64,000 nt of DNA, from contig NC_054085.1 in the NCBI RefSeq assembly GCF_017562075.2, positions 3,844,001 through 3,908,000 on the forward strand, given 5' to 3'. Origin of the DNA: Anopheles merus (Eukaryota; Arthropoda; Insecta; Diptera; Culicidae). Shown in pieces: positions 1 to 12,506 of the stretch. The notes beneath the pieces are model-generated. The model ran no database searches, was not told where the DNA came from, and worked only from the letters and a program-made list of their open reading frames with translations. Within the stretch, counting starts at the first letter, position 1. Each line of letters begins with the position of its first letter. A program made the translations under genes and the position numbers.

Positions 1-252
1 TTCAATATTGAAGCAGTTCCGCGACGTGAATTAGAACCGACTTCATATGAAGATAATCTCTACGATGATGATGTCGAAAGTCAGGCGTCATACGAACGAT
101 ATATGAGAAATGTAGAAAAGCAAGAAAAACTAAATGAAACTTCTCATTACGACGAAATTTCTCGCGAAGCAGAATTAAATTTTTTAGATCAAAATCAGCC
201 TTACCATATTTTATATACCATGGTAAGGCAGGTCAACAAATTAAAATTCTAA
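1..252 (+). pseudogene. errantivirus gag, C-terminal end (partial)
   Basis: The frame is open from base 1 to a TAA at 250-252. It encodes a charged, Asp/Glu-rich tail ending in residues NFLDQNQPYHI, which resembles the gag C-terminus of Ty3/gypsy errantiviruses. The protease frame begins inside the same stretch in a different frame (about base 205 onward), so gag and pol overlap as in this group. The 5' part of gag and the 5' LTR lie outside the window. Because pol and env downstream are broken, I treat this as part of a dead copy. Confidence 0.7.
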
Positions 253-3136
253 TCGACACTGGATCTAATAAAAATTTCATCAACCCTTTACATGCGAAAA
301 TTTCTCACGACGTTATAAACCATTTTTTGTATCATCTGTGGGAGGAGATTTACTCATCACAAAATATTCACAAGCTCAAATATTTGCCCCTTATTCCGAT
401 GTAAATGTCAAACTTTATCATTTGCAGGGACTAAAATCATTTGACGCCATATTAGGTTATGATACCATCAAAGAAATGGGAGCATTTGTAGACGCTAAAA
501 GAGACAATCTAGTTCTTGAAAATTTTATAATACCTCTCTCACTTCATCCATTACAGGAAGTTAACAGAATTGAAATAAGAGACACACATCTTAACCACCA
601 AGAAAAAGAAAAATTACATTTATTTCTTAACAAGTTTCAAGATTTATTCCAGCCACCCGACGAAAAGTTGCCCTTTACAACAAAGGTAGAAGCAACCATA
701 GCCACGAATGATACGGAACCAATTTACAGTAAGTCATACCCATACCCTTTGTCCCTCAAACAGGAAGTGGAAACACAGATAAAAAATTATTAAATAATGG
801 TATAATTCGACCATCTAGGTCACCATATAATTCACCTGTGTGGATAGTTCCCAAAAAGGTTGACGCATCTAACGAAAAAAAATATCGACTTGTGATCGAT
901 TACAGAAAAATAAACCTGAAAACTAAAAGCGATAGATATCCCATTCCCGATACTTCAACAGTACTTGCCAATCTAGGAAATAATAAATATTTTACAACAC
1001 TCGATCTAGCATCGGGATTTCACCAGATTCGTTTAGCAGAAAAAGATATCGAAAAAACCGCCTTTTCCATCAATAATGGAAAATACGAATTTTTAAGATT
1101 ACCTTTCGGTCTGAAAAATGCACCTTCGATTTTTCAGAGAGTGATGGACGATGTTCTTAGAGAACATATTGGAAAAATTTGTCACGTATACATAGACGAT
1201 ATAATAGTCTTTGGAAAAACATTCGACGAACATCTGAAAAACTTGGAAATTGTTTTGAATACATTACGAGAAGCCAATTTTAAAATACAGCCAGACAAAT
1301 CAGAGTTTTAAGAACAGAAGTTGAATTCTTAGGATTCATTGTTTCAGAATATGGCTTGAAACCAAATGAGAAAAAGATAGAAAGTATCTTAAAATACCCC
1401 GAACCTCAAACTATTCGAGAACTAAGATCATTTTTAGGACTGTCTGGATATTACAGAAGATTTGTTAAAAATTATGCAGCTTTAGCAAAACCTTTAACAA
1501 AACTTTTAAGAGGGGAGGATGGCCAAGGCCACTGCAAAATTACAAAAAATCAATCTAAAAATTTTCCGATAAAATTAGATGATGATGCCAAACGCGCTTT
1601 CAAAACTCTTAAGGAAGTTTTATCATCCGATGATGTTTTAGCATACCCCGATTTTGATCATGATTTTATTTTAACTGATTTAACTGACGCTTCTGACAAA
1701 GCAATCGGAGCTGTTCTTTCCCAGAACGTTAATGGTGTTGAAAAACCAATAACATTCATATCTAGAACACTATCAAAAACAGAAGAGAATTATGCTACAA
1801 ACGAAAAAGAAATGCTTGCTATAGTTTGGGCTTTACATTCTCTACGTAATTACATTTACGGTGCAAAAATAATAATATTAACAGATCACCAACCTTTAAC
1901 ATATGCAATGTAACCAAAAAATAACAATGCAAAATTAAAGCGATGGAAAGCATTCATAGAGGAACATAACTATGAGCTAAGTTACAAACCTGGAAAAACC
2001 AACGTGGTAGCTGATGCTCTTTCACGCATACAAATTAACTCACTAACTCCTACACAACACTCTGCCGAAGAAGATGATCTTTCTTTTATCCCTTCTACCG
2101 AAGCTCCAATTAATGTTTTCCGAAACCAATTAATTTTTCAAAAAGGTACTATTAGTTCCTACGAGTTTGTAAACCCCTTTCCTAAGTTTAAAAGGCACAC
2201 TTTCATAGAACCACAATTTTCAATCGATTTTATAAAAGACAAACTTAAGAGATTCATGATACCTGGTATAATAAATGGCATATTCACTGATGAGCCAACC
2301 ATGGGGATCATTCAAGAAACCTTTAAAAATCTATTCAATATATCAACCATGAAAGCAAGATTTTCACAAACTCAAGTTCAAGACATTTGTGATCAAGAAC
2401 AACAGATAGAAGAAATTCGTAAAATACATAACTTTGCTCATAGAAACGCTAAGGAAAATTCATTACAAGCTATAAAAAAATTTTATTTCACTTCCATGAG
2501 AAACAAGATAGAACAATATGTTAAAAACTGCGAAACTTGCAAAGTAGAAAAATACGAAAGAAGACCCCTGAATACATACCAGTTAAAACACCAATCCCAA
2601 AATATCCAGGAGAAATTGTTCATGTTGATATATTTGCGTATAATGCAAATTTTTTATTCATCTCGTCAATGGACAAATTTTCGAAATATTTGAAATTAAA
2701 ACCAATTAAATCAAAATCCATAGCAGACGTTAAGGAAGTACTGCTACAATTATTATACGATTGGAATTTGCCTAGACAAATTATATTTGATAACGAATGT
2801 ACATTTGTATCGAACGTCATAGAGCAGTCCATACTAAATTTAGGTGTATCAATTTTTAAGACACCAGTGAATAGATCAGAGTCAAATCGACAAGTGGAAC
2901 GTTGTCACTCCACGATCAGAGAAATCGCAAGATGTACAAAAGGTTTGAATCCAGACATGAGCTTAATTACCTTAATACAACAAGCCGTGTATAAGTATAA
3001 TAATACTATTCATTCTTTTACAAAAGAGACTCCCAGAAAAGTATATATTGGAGAGCAATCAGAAGAACTTTCATTTAGAGATAGATCAAAATTAAAAGAA
3101 AAAATTGAGAGTAAAATTATAAAATATTTGAAGTAA
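205..3136 (+). pseudogene. errantivirus (Ty3/gypsy) pol: PR-RT-RNase H-IN, frameshifted
   Basis: Aspartic protease comes first (LIDTGS at about 250-267; FDAILGYD near 440-465). RT follows, with residues YIDDIIVFG near 1190-1215. RNase H shows LTDLTDASDKAIGAVLS near 1670-1720. The integrase zinc region is near 2430-2540 (H..H, CETC) and the catalytic core near 2620-2930 (FDNECTF; a region with ESNRQVERCH). The frame is lost near 790-800, near 1310, at a TAA at 1911-1913 and near 2540, so at least four lesions break the polyprotein. Order and motifs match insect errantiviruses (17.6/ZAM/gypsy type). The env gene and 3' LTR follow directly. This copy cannot make a continuous Pol. Confidence 0.9.
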
Positions 3137-3360
3137 AAAATGAAAAGATTAAAGATGATAAGTACCAAGATTACGAACCGAATCAATTTGCGTATGAAAA
3201 AAATAAAACTATGAATAAGCGTGACAGTCGTTATAAGACAGTGGTAGTTAAGGAAAATCATCCAACGTATATAATAGATTCGAACAATCGAAAAATCCAC
3301 AAAATAAATTTAAGAAAAAATTAATGATATAATTATGATTTAATTAATTTTCTATTACAG

Positions 3361-4891
3361 AATCGCGTTTTTCACACTATATGGTGTTCTACAAGCTAGC
3401 ATAAACATTTTCGACTTAACAAACAACCCATTGGCTATTGTTCCGTTAGGACAAGCAAAAATTAGGATCGGATACTTGAGGACGATTCATCCAATTGATC
3501 TTACCGAGCTAGAAGAGATAATTTCTCGAGTTTTTGAAAATAGCACAAACAGTACAGGAAAATCCCCATTGCAAAGTTTAATTAATTTGAAGCTCGAAAA
3601 ACTTAACGCCACAATTTCTAAGATTAGGCCACGTAGACTTCGAACGAAAAGATGGAACAGTATAGGTACCGCCTGGAAGTGGATAGCTGGCAGTTCCGAC
3701 GCAGAAGATCTAACGATAATCAACACCACCCTGAATTCGCTCATCCTACAAAACAACGAGCAGCTATTAATCAATAATGGTCTCAGCAGAAGATTCCAAG
3801 AAACAACCAATATTGCTAATCATGTTATCGACCTTCAGAATAGGATCCAAAGGGAACATCAAACTGAGATACAATAGATCATTAAGATAGCAAACCTAGA
3901 CGCATTACAAGCCCATATAAAAACACTCCAAGAAGCCATACTAGCCGCTAAGCATGGGATACCGAATAGCGTGCTACTATCAATAGAAGACTTAAACACC
4001 GTTGCAGAATTTCTGGCACAAAATGGCATTTACTATACATCAGTTGAAGAAATGTTAACACAAGCCACAGCACAAGTTACCATGAATTCAACACACGTGA
4101 TATTTATGCTAAAGTTTCCACGTCTATCCTATGAAACTTATGAGTACAACTATATCGACTCTATCATACAAAATGATAAGAGAATCTTAATCAAGCATAA
4201 CTACATAATCCGGAATCTAACCCATATGTTCGAATTACCGCAGCCCTGTATCGATCAGAGCAGCCACCAGCTTTGCGAAAGTAAAGATCTGGAAGAGCCT
4301 TCACGCTGCATACGACAACTCGTACAAGGGGAGCATACAGAAAGTATGTACGAAAAGGTGTATTCAACGGGATTAGTTAAACACATTAACAATGCGAATA
4401 TTCTATTGAATGATGCCACTGCCGAAATTTCATCCAACTGCAGCAATATAAACCACATTCTTAATGGATCATATCTCATACGATTTCACAACTGCAATAT
4501 CTTTATTAACGGAGAACTCTTTCCCAGCACAGAAGTTTCGATAACCGGTAAACCATATATATCAACCCTTGGCCTCATCGCTAAAGAAGACGGCATCAGA
4601 GACGAACCTTCAATTGAACATCTTCGAAACATAACATTGAAGCACAGAGAGAAACTACATACCATCACCCTGGTTAATAATTCCCTCACATGGAAACTTC
4701 ATATCTTTGGGTCAATTGGGCTAACGACAATTGTTCTGATAACAATAGCAATTTTATATTTCATTACCAGTATAAGAAGAACGAAAATAAGCCTCAACAT
4801 TCCAACGAACAACACCAACCGACAGGATGTCCACCACATAGAAACCTTCGTGAAAAAACCCACAACATTCCATGCTCTCGGCAGACTTTGA
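3361..4891 (+). pseudogene. errantivirus envelope glycoprotein, one in-frame stop
   Basis: Errantivirus env is translated from a spliced mRNA. Here a pyrimidine-rich acceptor ending in CAG at 3358-3360 precedes the reading frame. The N-terminus is hydrophobic and followed by DLTNNPLAIVPLGQAK, matching the start of known errantivirus Env proteins. A basic RTKR site (about 3645-3656) marks the probable furin-type cleavage. A C-terminal hydrophobic segment (about 4695-4770) is the likely membrane anchor. A single TAG at 3875-3877 interrupts the frame; before and after it the frame is the same and open to 4891. With pol also broken, this is an old inactive copy. Confidence 0.85.
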
Positions 4892-4916
4892 GGGCAAAGT
4901 CATCTAAGAAGGGAGG

Positions 4917-5243
4917 AGTTAGACCGACCCGCTAGAAACCAGACTGCAAGCTGGCATTCCACACCGGCTACGAGCAGACGAAGATGTAACGCTACACCGG
5001 CCACGAGCGGACAACGGCGACATGCGCAAGTAATGCGACACGCAGACCGATCGTGAGAACGGACCAATGCAGCCAGCAACCAGCGGCTTCGTTAGAACAT
5101 TAGCTCGTTAGGTTTAGGCAGTCGAAGTCGAAGTCTAGAGTCAGCCAGATATAGATCATAGTTTAGCTTTAGTCAGGAGTAATCCTGTTTGTGTAAAATA
5201 AAAATCTTTTTTTATGGCCAACCGGCCTAGATAAAGATTAACT
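4917..5243 (+). repeat. errantivirus 3' LTR
   Basis: The sequence begins AGTTA at 4917, immediately after the purine tract AAGAAGGGAGG (polypurine tract), and ends TAACT at 5243, a 5-bp terminal inversion typical of errantivirus LTRs. An AATAAA polyadenylation signal lies near 5198. Length is 327 bp. The matching 5' LTR is outside the window, so the target duplication cannot be checked. Confidence 0.75.
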
Positions 5244-6007
5244 ATTTTATAGCTTTATGTATTCTGAAACATCCGAACTAAATTTTTCATGCACGTTGCC
5301 AGTTGTATTGTTTTGGAATAATCTGAATTTTGCTTTAATTGCTAGGTCCATAAATGACTGCAGGTTGATCCCGCGTACTTTGACCAATCTGGATTTGACA
5401 ATTAGGGAACCACAGATTTATAAAAAGCTTAGCAGTCTCCAGAGGTATCCCCGTTCATGATGGCGACCAAAATCAGATACATAAACCTGCCTGTTGTCTA
5501 TTTATCCACCTTGCTCAAATGACGCTTTCAGATACAGCACACGTAATTCAATTAGGTACACTTGAACTAAATGATTGATTGTTTGAAATGAAATGAACTT
5601 TGTGGGTTGAAATTAATTTTATGGTAATCATTAGTGCTCTGTACATATTTTATATTTTTTCCCGTTAAAAATATATGTGTGTGGATAATTTTGCGTAATG
5701 AACATAATTTTCTATGGATGGGTTACGTTTTTGAGCTGCTTATTTGTCTAAAAAACAAGTGCCCTCAATTAAATTTCACTAGGTGTAGCTGTGCGATACG
5801 TATAAACTGGTGAGTTGCTCACTCAAAAGCAATCAGCTGCATTGATCTACGTACCTCAAATTTAGTCAAAAATTTTGAAGCATTTTCCTTAAAATACCAA
5901 TAAAATATTCATAAACCACAGATTTTTATTGAAATTAAATGTTAGTACAATTAAATAACCCTAGCTACGCGTCAAATCAGGTACACTCATGTAGATATAT
6001 TAAGAGG
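5244..6007. other. AT-rich stretch, no gene seen
   Basis: Flanking DNA downstream of the errantivirus LTR. I see no convincing reading frame, RNA gene or terminal repeats. Confidence 0.5.
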
Positions 6008-6204
6008 CAAAATTTCATGAACAAGCGACAAAAATTGGTGACCATGGGACAAAAATTGGTGTCTTCGAGACAAAAATTGATGCGCACTGACAAAAATTGA
6101 CGCCTTCGAGACAAAAATTGATGCACACTGTCAAAATTTGACGCCTACGAGACAAAAATTGATGCACACTGTCAAAAATTAGTGACTTCGAGCCAAAATT
6201 TGAC
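6008..6204. repeat. 20-21 bp tandem repeat, about nine copies
   Basis: Units share ACAAAAATTG followed by alternating tails (ATGCACACTGT or ACGCCTTCGAG), giving a 41-bp higher-order period. Copies are diverged. The minus-strand frame across it (6015-6230) is only a translation of the repeat. Confidence 0.85.
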
Positions 6205-7217
6205 GGCAACGGCTGTAATGCTGTATGCAAGTAATGCCGACCATATATTCTCTTCTACTTCATTTATTCATACATTTTTTTCATTTTATTATAAAAATAA
6301 CGGTCGAATTTAAATTTGGAATCGCCTGAATTTGATTAAAAAATAAGCACAATACGAAAAGAGGAAGAAGAGAAACGTCATTCTCCATACAAAATGTATG
6401 GAATACCCGGGTATGCTGGTTGTCAACTTACGTGGTAAAGTTAAAAAAAATCAAAATAAAATACTTACAGGCTGTTTAAAATTACAACTTACGCACCAAA
6501 AAATCATAAATTAAAAGTTGGTAGGCTACGGAAAATTTCAGGTCAATAAAAGCAATGAATCAAAAGTTATTGCAGTTCGAAGTTGAAAAAAATACCCGGG
6601 TATCCGGTTGCCAACTTAAAGGTTAAAGGATCGGAACGGAACGACCAATACTAGATCAAACACACTTGAACTGTTAGAAGAAGCATCGAATAGCAACGTG
6701 CCGGTATTTTAAGTAAATCTTGCGCTACTTAGGATTGACGGGGTAGGGTATGTTAGCACGTTTTTGCGTATACTGTGGAGGCAGCGTGAAAAATATAAAC
6801 AACACAACTGCTGTAACTAGCGACCACGATACGTAGATAGATCAAGTTAGAAAAGGTGCTGCTAGGTGGCGTAAAGGTTGTTATCAACAGAAAGAGGCAA
6901 ACAATACGTTACGAAAGCGATGATGAGACAAGATCCTGCCCCCGGTCATACACCCCGTTAGACGGCGCTCTAGCAGCAATCGAACACGACATCCGACACG
7001 AACAAACCCATATTATCATATGGAGGTGCACTGTCAGACACAAACAAACAAACAAAACAAACCTCGAGTCGAACCTGTCAGTTGATTCTGTCTGTGATGT
7101 TCGATACCCACCTGTGCTGTGAGAATACTTCACAGCTACAGTAGATAGAATTCAATTTGGAACATTCTCAAGTTTGTTTACGTAGTTTTTATCTTTTTAT
7201 TCTGTAAATTGTGTGTC
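6205..7217. other. no gene seen; two AATACCCGGGTAT direct repeats
   Basis: Two same-strand copies of a roughly 28-bp block containing AATACCCGGGTAT and a TCAACTTA/CCAACTTA tail occur at 6402-6430 and 6591-6618. Otherwise nothing is recognisable. The short frame at 6856-7122 has no features of a known protein. Confidence 0.45.
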
Positions 7218-9230
7218 AAACATTTTCTAATTGAGTTTAGACTAGCAGCATACTTTTTTTTAATAGTCGCAAAAGATTATGGACTAGCATCCTTTATTTT
7301 TGATTACGAGCAATGGATTATTGAATAGGAGCAATTAATTTCAGCAGGTTCCTGCATGACAGTCTAAGAGCGACGCGTTTATAACATCCGGTGTGACAAA
7401 TCGACTTGAATAATAATCTGTGGATAATATTTAATTTCATCCGCTCATTTCTTTAAATAATTTGTTTTACTGTTATATATCATCCACAAAGAAAGATATG
7501 TTTTATCTGATAGGTATTCGATGCTATTGTTTTGTTTTTATGAATGCACAATACAACACAAAAGCACTTAACGGATGAATTGAAATATGCAGTAGTGGAC
7601 CCACAGGCATAACCTAACCAAAAGATAGTTTGCACAAGTTTTTCAGAGTGACCATATGTCCCAAATAGCCAGAATTGCTTAAGCAGCTCATTTTGGCACG
7701 CTAAAGATCGCTGCTCTAATTCACCTTTTGCAGTAGATAAACAGCATCAAAGTTCTATGTGGGTCTTTCAAACAGCGCCTAAGCAGCTTCCTTATGCCAC
7801 GATGCCAGGGATTATTTTTCTTTGTGTTTTATTTTCAAGCAAGAGTCATCGATGAAATAAACAACAAGATTTGTTTCGTTTAAACACATGTGTATATTTT
7901 TAAATAATTTGTATTGATGAATTACACAAAATTTTACACAATTTACTGATAATTCACAATCACTTCACTCAATATTCATTCTTCATTTAACGAATCTAAC
8001 TTGTGCAGCAGCAATGAGATTATTGCCGGCGTCCGTCTTTGACACTTGGACAAGAGCCACCTTGAACCGATGTCATGCATTAAAAAGCTATAAAGATCCA
8101 CCAATTTCAGTACCCTTTCTTAACAAGTCTTCAAGTTCCATCATGAACCCTACGCATAGTGCTAATCAGCCGCAAAGTTCCAAAGAGTACCATGTGCCTG
8201 TTAAAAAGCTCCATAGTTCCGCAAAGTACCGTCTATCTCTTAATCAGCCACAAAGTACGACATCGGAATGATTTTTCGTTAAACAGCCCTAAATCAGCTA
8301 TACAGGGTTTTCGAGGGTTATATAGACATGTTCAGCGAGATGTAGATTTGTTCAGGCATATAATAGACTCTTTCAGCGAGATATAGATTTGTTCAGGCAT
8401 ATAATAGACTCTTTCAGCGAGATATAGAATTGTTCGGATGTAGGTGTAGACATGTTCGGTTATACTGTAGAGCTGTCACTTTCGTAGCCCTTGGACTGCA
8501 GTTTGGATCATTCTCATCAGAAGGTAAACAAACGATTTTCGAAAAAATATGCTTTTTTCAACTAATTTATGTATTAAGCAGCTTGGAGAATGATTATTAG
8601 CTACTTTTAGGACTTTTAAGAATGAAAAATTGAACCCTGCGGCACAGTGTGTAAACAAAACAACTGACAGCTCTACAGAATCGCTGAACATGTCTACGCC
8701 TACTTCCGAACAATTCTATATCTCGCTGAAAGAGTCTATTATATGCCTGAACAAATCTATATCTCGCTGAAAGAGTCTATTATATGCCTGAACAAATCTA
8801 CATCTCGCTGAACATGTCTATATAACCCTCGAAAACCCTGTAAAGTACGAGCTGGCTATTTGGGGTAGTTCTATCGATTTTCGATCGAATTTCGGTTTAA
8901 AATTGAGCACACTAAAACTCAATTTTTATGACCGAAAATCAAATATTTTACTAAGTATTCACCGTTTATCAATAAAATTGGAATTCAATAAATTTTGTGA
9001 GTGAATAAAAAGTTGTTTTTACCGAAAATTACCGTATTTGCTTTAGATTTCCTACCGGTAACCTCTAAAAACAATCTGGTCACTCCGCGCCAGCAACCGG
9101 CCTGCTGAAATCAATTGCTCCTAGTCAAAAATCCATTGCTCGCAATAAAAATAGAGGATGCTAGTCAAGAATCTATTGCGACTATTCAAAAAAAGTATGC
9201 TGCTAGTCTAAACTCAATTGGAAAACCCTG
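7218..9230. mobile_element. 2-kb TIR DNA element (non-autonomous), with nested MITE
   Basis: Long terminal inverted repeats lie at about 7223-7350 and 9100-9225. Both arms contain GAGTTTAGACTAGCAGCATAC, GACTAGCATCC and GAGCAATGGATT in mirror order, about 85 percent alike by eye. The right end reads ...GGAAAACCCTG/TA, so the element probably starts CAGGGTTTTC, like the smaller MITE nested at 8301-8842; the left tip is eroded. The interior has repeated AAGTTCC/AAAGTACC words (about 8090-8270) but no transposase. TIRs plus absence of coding suggest a MITE-like derivative of a TA-targeting (Tc1/mariner-like) element, by inference only. Confidence 0.7.
8301..8842. mobile_element. nested MITE with about 180-bp inverted arms, TA target site
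   Basis: The left end TA|CAGGGTTTTCGAGGGTT starts at 8301-8302 and is mirrored by AACCCTCGAAAACCCTG|TA ending at 8842. The arms (about 8303-8485 and 8660-8840) contain two head-to-tail copies each of a 46-bp unit (GTTCAGGCATATAATAGACTCTTTCAGCGAGATATAGA region). Near-identical arms flank about 180 bp of unique spacer. No coding capacity. Confidence 0.85.
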
Positions 9231-9342
9231 TAAAATAGCTATCAATAATATTTGCAATGCTTCACCATCAATTATAACATCAAATATATAGGTTTGAAAC
9301 GTATAAAACTATTACGTGTATACAGTGCATGTATATGCACTG

Positions 9343-9700
9343 TACAGGCGGTTCCCAAGATACACGGTTAATGGGGACCGAAAACGGCCGCAAAATACCG
9401 CGTATCTCGAATTTCCACGTAAGTCGAATCTCGTGATTCCAGCCAAAATATTACTAATTTTCGTGCAATTTTGCAAGTAGGGTAGCCATCAAATTAATTA
9501 TTTGATATATTTTTACTGAACTGAACAGTTTTAATCCTTTTGAAATGGTATTTAAATTCGATCATTACGGAAATTATTTGGTATTTCACAATGGATGTGT
9601 CATATCAGTACAATTTGCTCAAAGAACTGTCAAATTTAGAAAACCGCGTATCTCCGAATCCGCGTATAAAAGCTACCGTGTATCTCGGGGACCGCCTGTA
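9343..9700. mobile_element. 354-bp MITE, TIR CAGGCGGTYCCC, TA target duplication
   Basis: Left end TA|CAGGCGGTTCCCAAGATACACGGT begins at 9343. The right end is the mirror image (ACCGTGTATCTCGGGGACCGCCTG|TA, ending 9700), about 25 bp with three mismatches. Internal sequences repeat CCGCGTATCTC words. The overlapping plus-strand frames at 9540-9752 are shadows. Confidence 0.85.
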
Positions 9701-10023
9701 TGTGTTTTGGCATGGATGTTTGTTTACATTTTTCAATTTTAAATTTGAATGATTTTTATGTTATTATTGATGTGAATAACTAGTAAAATATTTGTGGACT
9801 CTTCCTCCTGCACATGGATATTCATTTAAACTATGAAAATGCTTCATTTTCGAGATGAAAAGATGGGCGTATTGCAGTGCATCATGACAGGTCTATAAGA
9901 CATCGAACAGCAGACAGAGCACCTATCGAACAGAGTCGTGTTTTTTTGTCTAGTTCGACTGGTCCCAGAGCGCTACCTTAATGTTCGAACATAGACAGAA
10001 AACGGCGCGAAACCAGACCAGAC
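9701..10023. other. no gene seen
   Basis: Short stretch between the MITE and the BEL/Pao element; nothing recognisable. Confidence 0.4.
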
Positions 10024-10231
10024 ATGTTTAAAATATATAATTTGTATCAACGTTAAAGATCACTTTCTTATTTAAAAACACCCGGAAAGAAATTGTTACC
10101 GAAGTAACATCGTATGTTAGTTGCATATCTATTACGCTTTACACGCAGCGTACCCGGTTTCTAGTTTAAGTTAATCGCGCACCTCGCGAATTTACAGTTT
10201 AACACATTGTTCAATAATCGCATGCTTAACA
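10024..10231 (-). repeat. probable 3' LTR of decayed BEL/Pao element 1
   Basis: On the minus strand a purine tract (GAGGGGGAGGG, plus 10232-10243) is followed by TGTTAAGCATGCG, a plausible LTR start. The other end would be TGTTTAAAAT on the plus strand at 10024, giving TGTT..AACA termini. No second copy was found at the other end of the element, so the outer boundary is a guess. Confidence 0.4.
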
Positions 10232-10329
10232 CCCTCCCCCTCGTAATTTACCACGATAAACTACCCAAAAGAATAAGAACGGGTGACGGTTCTTCATTCA
10301 CGATTCTAAATAGGAATTGCCCGCAAGCA

Positions 10330-12498
10330 ATCTGGTTGTCCAGACGCCAGCTGTGATGATCCGCATGCTTGACGGGAATTCCCTTGGAGTCACGCTATCT
10401 TCCAGCACCCTTTTGGTCGCTGTTGCTTCACGACGAGTTGGTGCTATTTGGACTTCACGTCAACTACTGCTATTTTGACGACCGCTCGCTTCCTGTAGCC
10501 GTCTTCACGGGCACGACGCGAACTTGCCCATCCGCAGCCGGGTGCACTTCCAGTACTCAGCACTTCGGCCAATGTCCCGGGGGTGCGTTGTCGATCGTGA
10601 GCCCCACTACGTCTTCACTTGTTCCGCCTTGTTGGTCCACTTGTTCCATTTGATGAGGGTTAGCAGATACTCCTTCTTCCAGCGATCCCAGAAAACCTTA
10701 GCGTTTTTATGGGTCACTTTAAACTGTTGCCTGGGTAAGTAAGATATGTCCAGGCTATCCGGCGACAGGGTCTTAACTCCTCGTTCAATAAAGAAGTGGC
10801 ACGGCGTCAGAATCTCGTCTTCCTCGTTGGACAGCGGTATGTGCGTCAATGGCCGCGAGTCGATCATGGCCTCTATTTCTATCAACACCGCTCGCAACGT
10901 CTCTGGGTAGGGGTGTTGGGTCTTCCACTCAGTAGCAATGTGATGTAGTGTTTTCTTCACTATTTGAATAAGCTGTTCCCACGATCCTCCGAAGTGGAGA
11001 GCGGACGGTGTATTGAATTTCCATTCAATGTTGTATTTCAGCGCGGCATTTCTTCCCATTCTCTCTCCGATTTCTTCCATCAACTTCTTCATTAGCCTTT
11101 CCGCGCCTATAAAGTTGGTCCCGTTATCGCTGTATAGGTGGGTGATTTTGCCTTGCCGATTCGTGAAATTCTTCAGGCAGACTAAGAAGCTATCAACGTT
11201 TAACTTCTCAGCCAGTTCAATGTGTATAGCCCGCGTACTCATGCATGTGAATATTGCCCCCCATCGTTTCTCGATGAACCTCTTCACGGTGACGTCGAGG
11301 GGCCCAAAATAATCCACTCCCGAGTGTAGGAATGGCGTATTGTGAAGGTGTGTCCTGAAAGATGGCAGAGGCGCCATCAAAGGAGTTTGCGGGGTAGCGG
11401 TGTTGAAAATACATCTCTGGCAGCAGCCTTTAACAGCTTTCAAAACGTTTCGCAGCTGCACGATCCAGTAGGTTTGCCGCAGAGTGCCGATCATGACATT
11501 GTCGGCCTGGTGATGATACTTCTCGTGATAGTTCCGCACAAGAAGCTTGACGATGCGCGGTTTCTGCGGCAGAAGTATTGGTGAGCGCGCGTTTTGGTAG
11601 CGCCGTCGCGTTCTCTAGACGGCTTCGCGACCTCAGGAGATTGTGTTCGTCTAAATAAGGCGACAATGTTTTAATATTACTCTTGCTGGATATTTCCTCC
11701 CCCCTTGTTAAGGTCTCCATTTCATCCGGGAACCCCTCCCATTGCGCCTTGCGCAACAAGGCGTACTTGGCATGTTCTACGTCTTCACATCCAAGCATCT
11801 TGTTGAACGCCTTCCGGTCTTTCAAAGAGTCCACGAACTTCTTTAGGAATGTGTGATGGCGAAGCAGGCGGTCCCATGTTGAATAGTTCAGTTCGGGAAC
11901 CACTGCCTCGTGATGGTGAAGCACTGGGTTTGCCACAACACGCTTCTCCTTCTCTGTGTCTGAGACAGGCTGGTGCTCGGGACAATCACACTCTCTTGAT
12001 AACATGAATTATGGACCATTAAATCACATGCTTGCGTTGGTCACGTTTGTGGCGGCATCGGCTGGATTTTCCTTTGAAGGAACCCATCTCCATTGGCTAG
12101 CGCTGCTCGTGTCCAGAATTTCGCTCACTCGATGCGCTACAAATTGCTTGTACTTCCGATGCTCACTATTGATCCACGACAGTACTGTTCGTGAATCTGT
12201 CCAGACCGTGGTGCGGTGGATTGGCAGTCTGAGTTCTTTTGCAACGGTTTGGGTGAGCCTCGCTCCCAAAATGGCGACTTGCTACTCGAGCTTTGGAATC
12301 GTTAATGAATGGATCGGAGCCACTCGAGCCTTGGCAGCGAAAAGCCTTACGACGTAGCACCCTTTGAAGCAGCTTCTTCCGTACACGCATGCTGCAAATG
12401 CATCAAGAAATGCGTCCACAAAGGTGTGGATATCGATCGGCGCATTTCCTACCGCGGTTATTGGCCTAGGAATGGCTAGAGCCTTTGCTTCACTGATG
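10330..12498 (-). pseudogene. BEL/Pao element 1 pol, RNase H to integrase and C-terminal part
   Basis: On the minus strand RNase H motifs are at 12024-12269 (VWTDSRTVLSWI, WVPSKENPAD). A linker segment follows at 11430-12005 in another frame. The integrase is at 10607-11539 with the HHCC zinc region (HEKYHHQ..CCQRC) and DDE core (GVDYFGP, SDNGTNFIG, GGSWEQ). The C-terminal BEL domain (FWDRWKKEYL, then further motif traces to about 10330) is out of frame. The integrase core itself is open for 310 codons but the whole is broken by several frameshifts. A hAT-like element at 12507-13805 separates this part from the RT. Confidence 0.85.
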
Positions 12499-12506
12499 GT
12501 TGTCGT

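Noticed and set aside
6008..6204. Possible CRISPR-like array
   Set aside because: Eukaryotic context, diverged contiguous 20-bp units without unique spacers; an ordinary tandem repeat.
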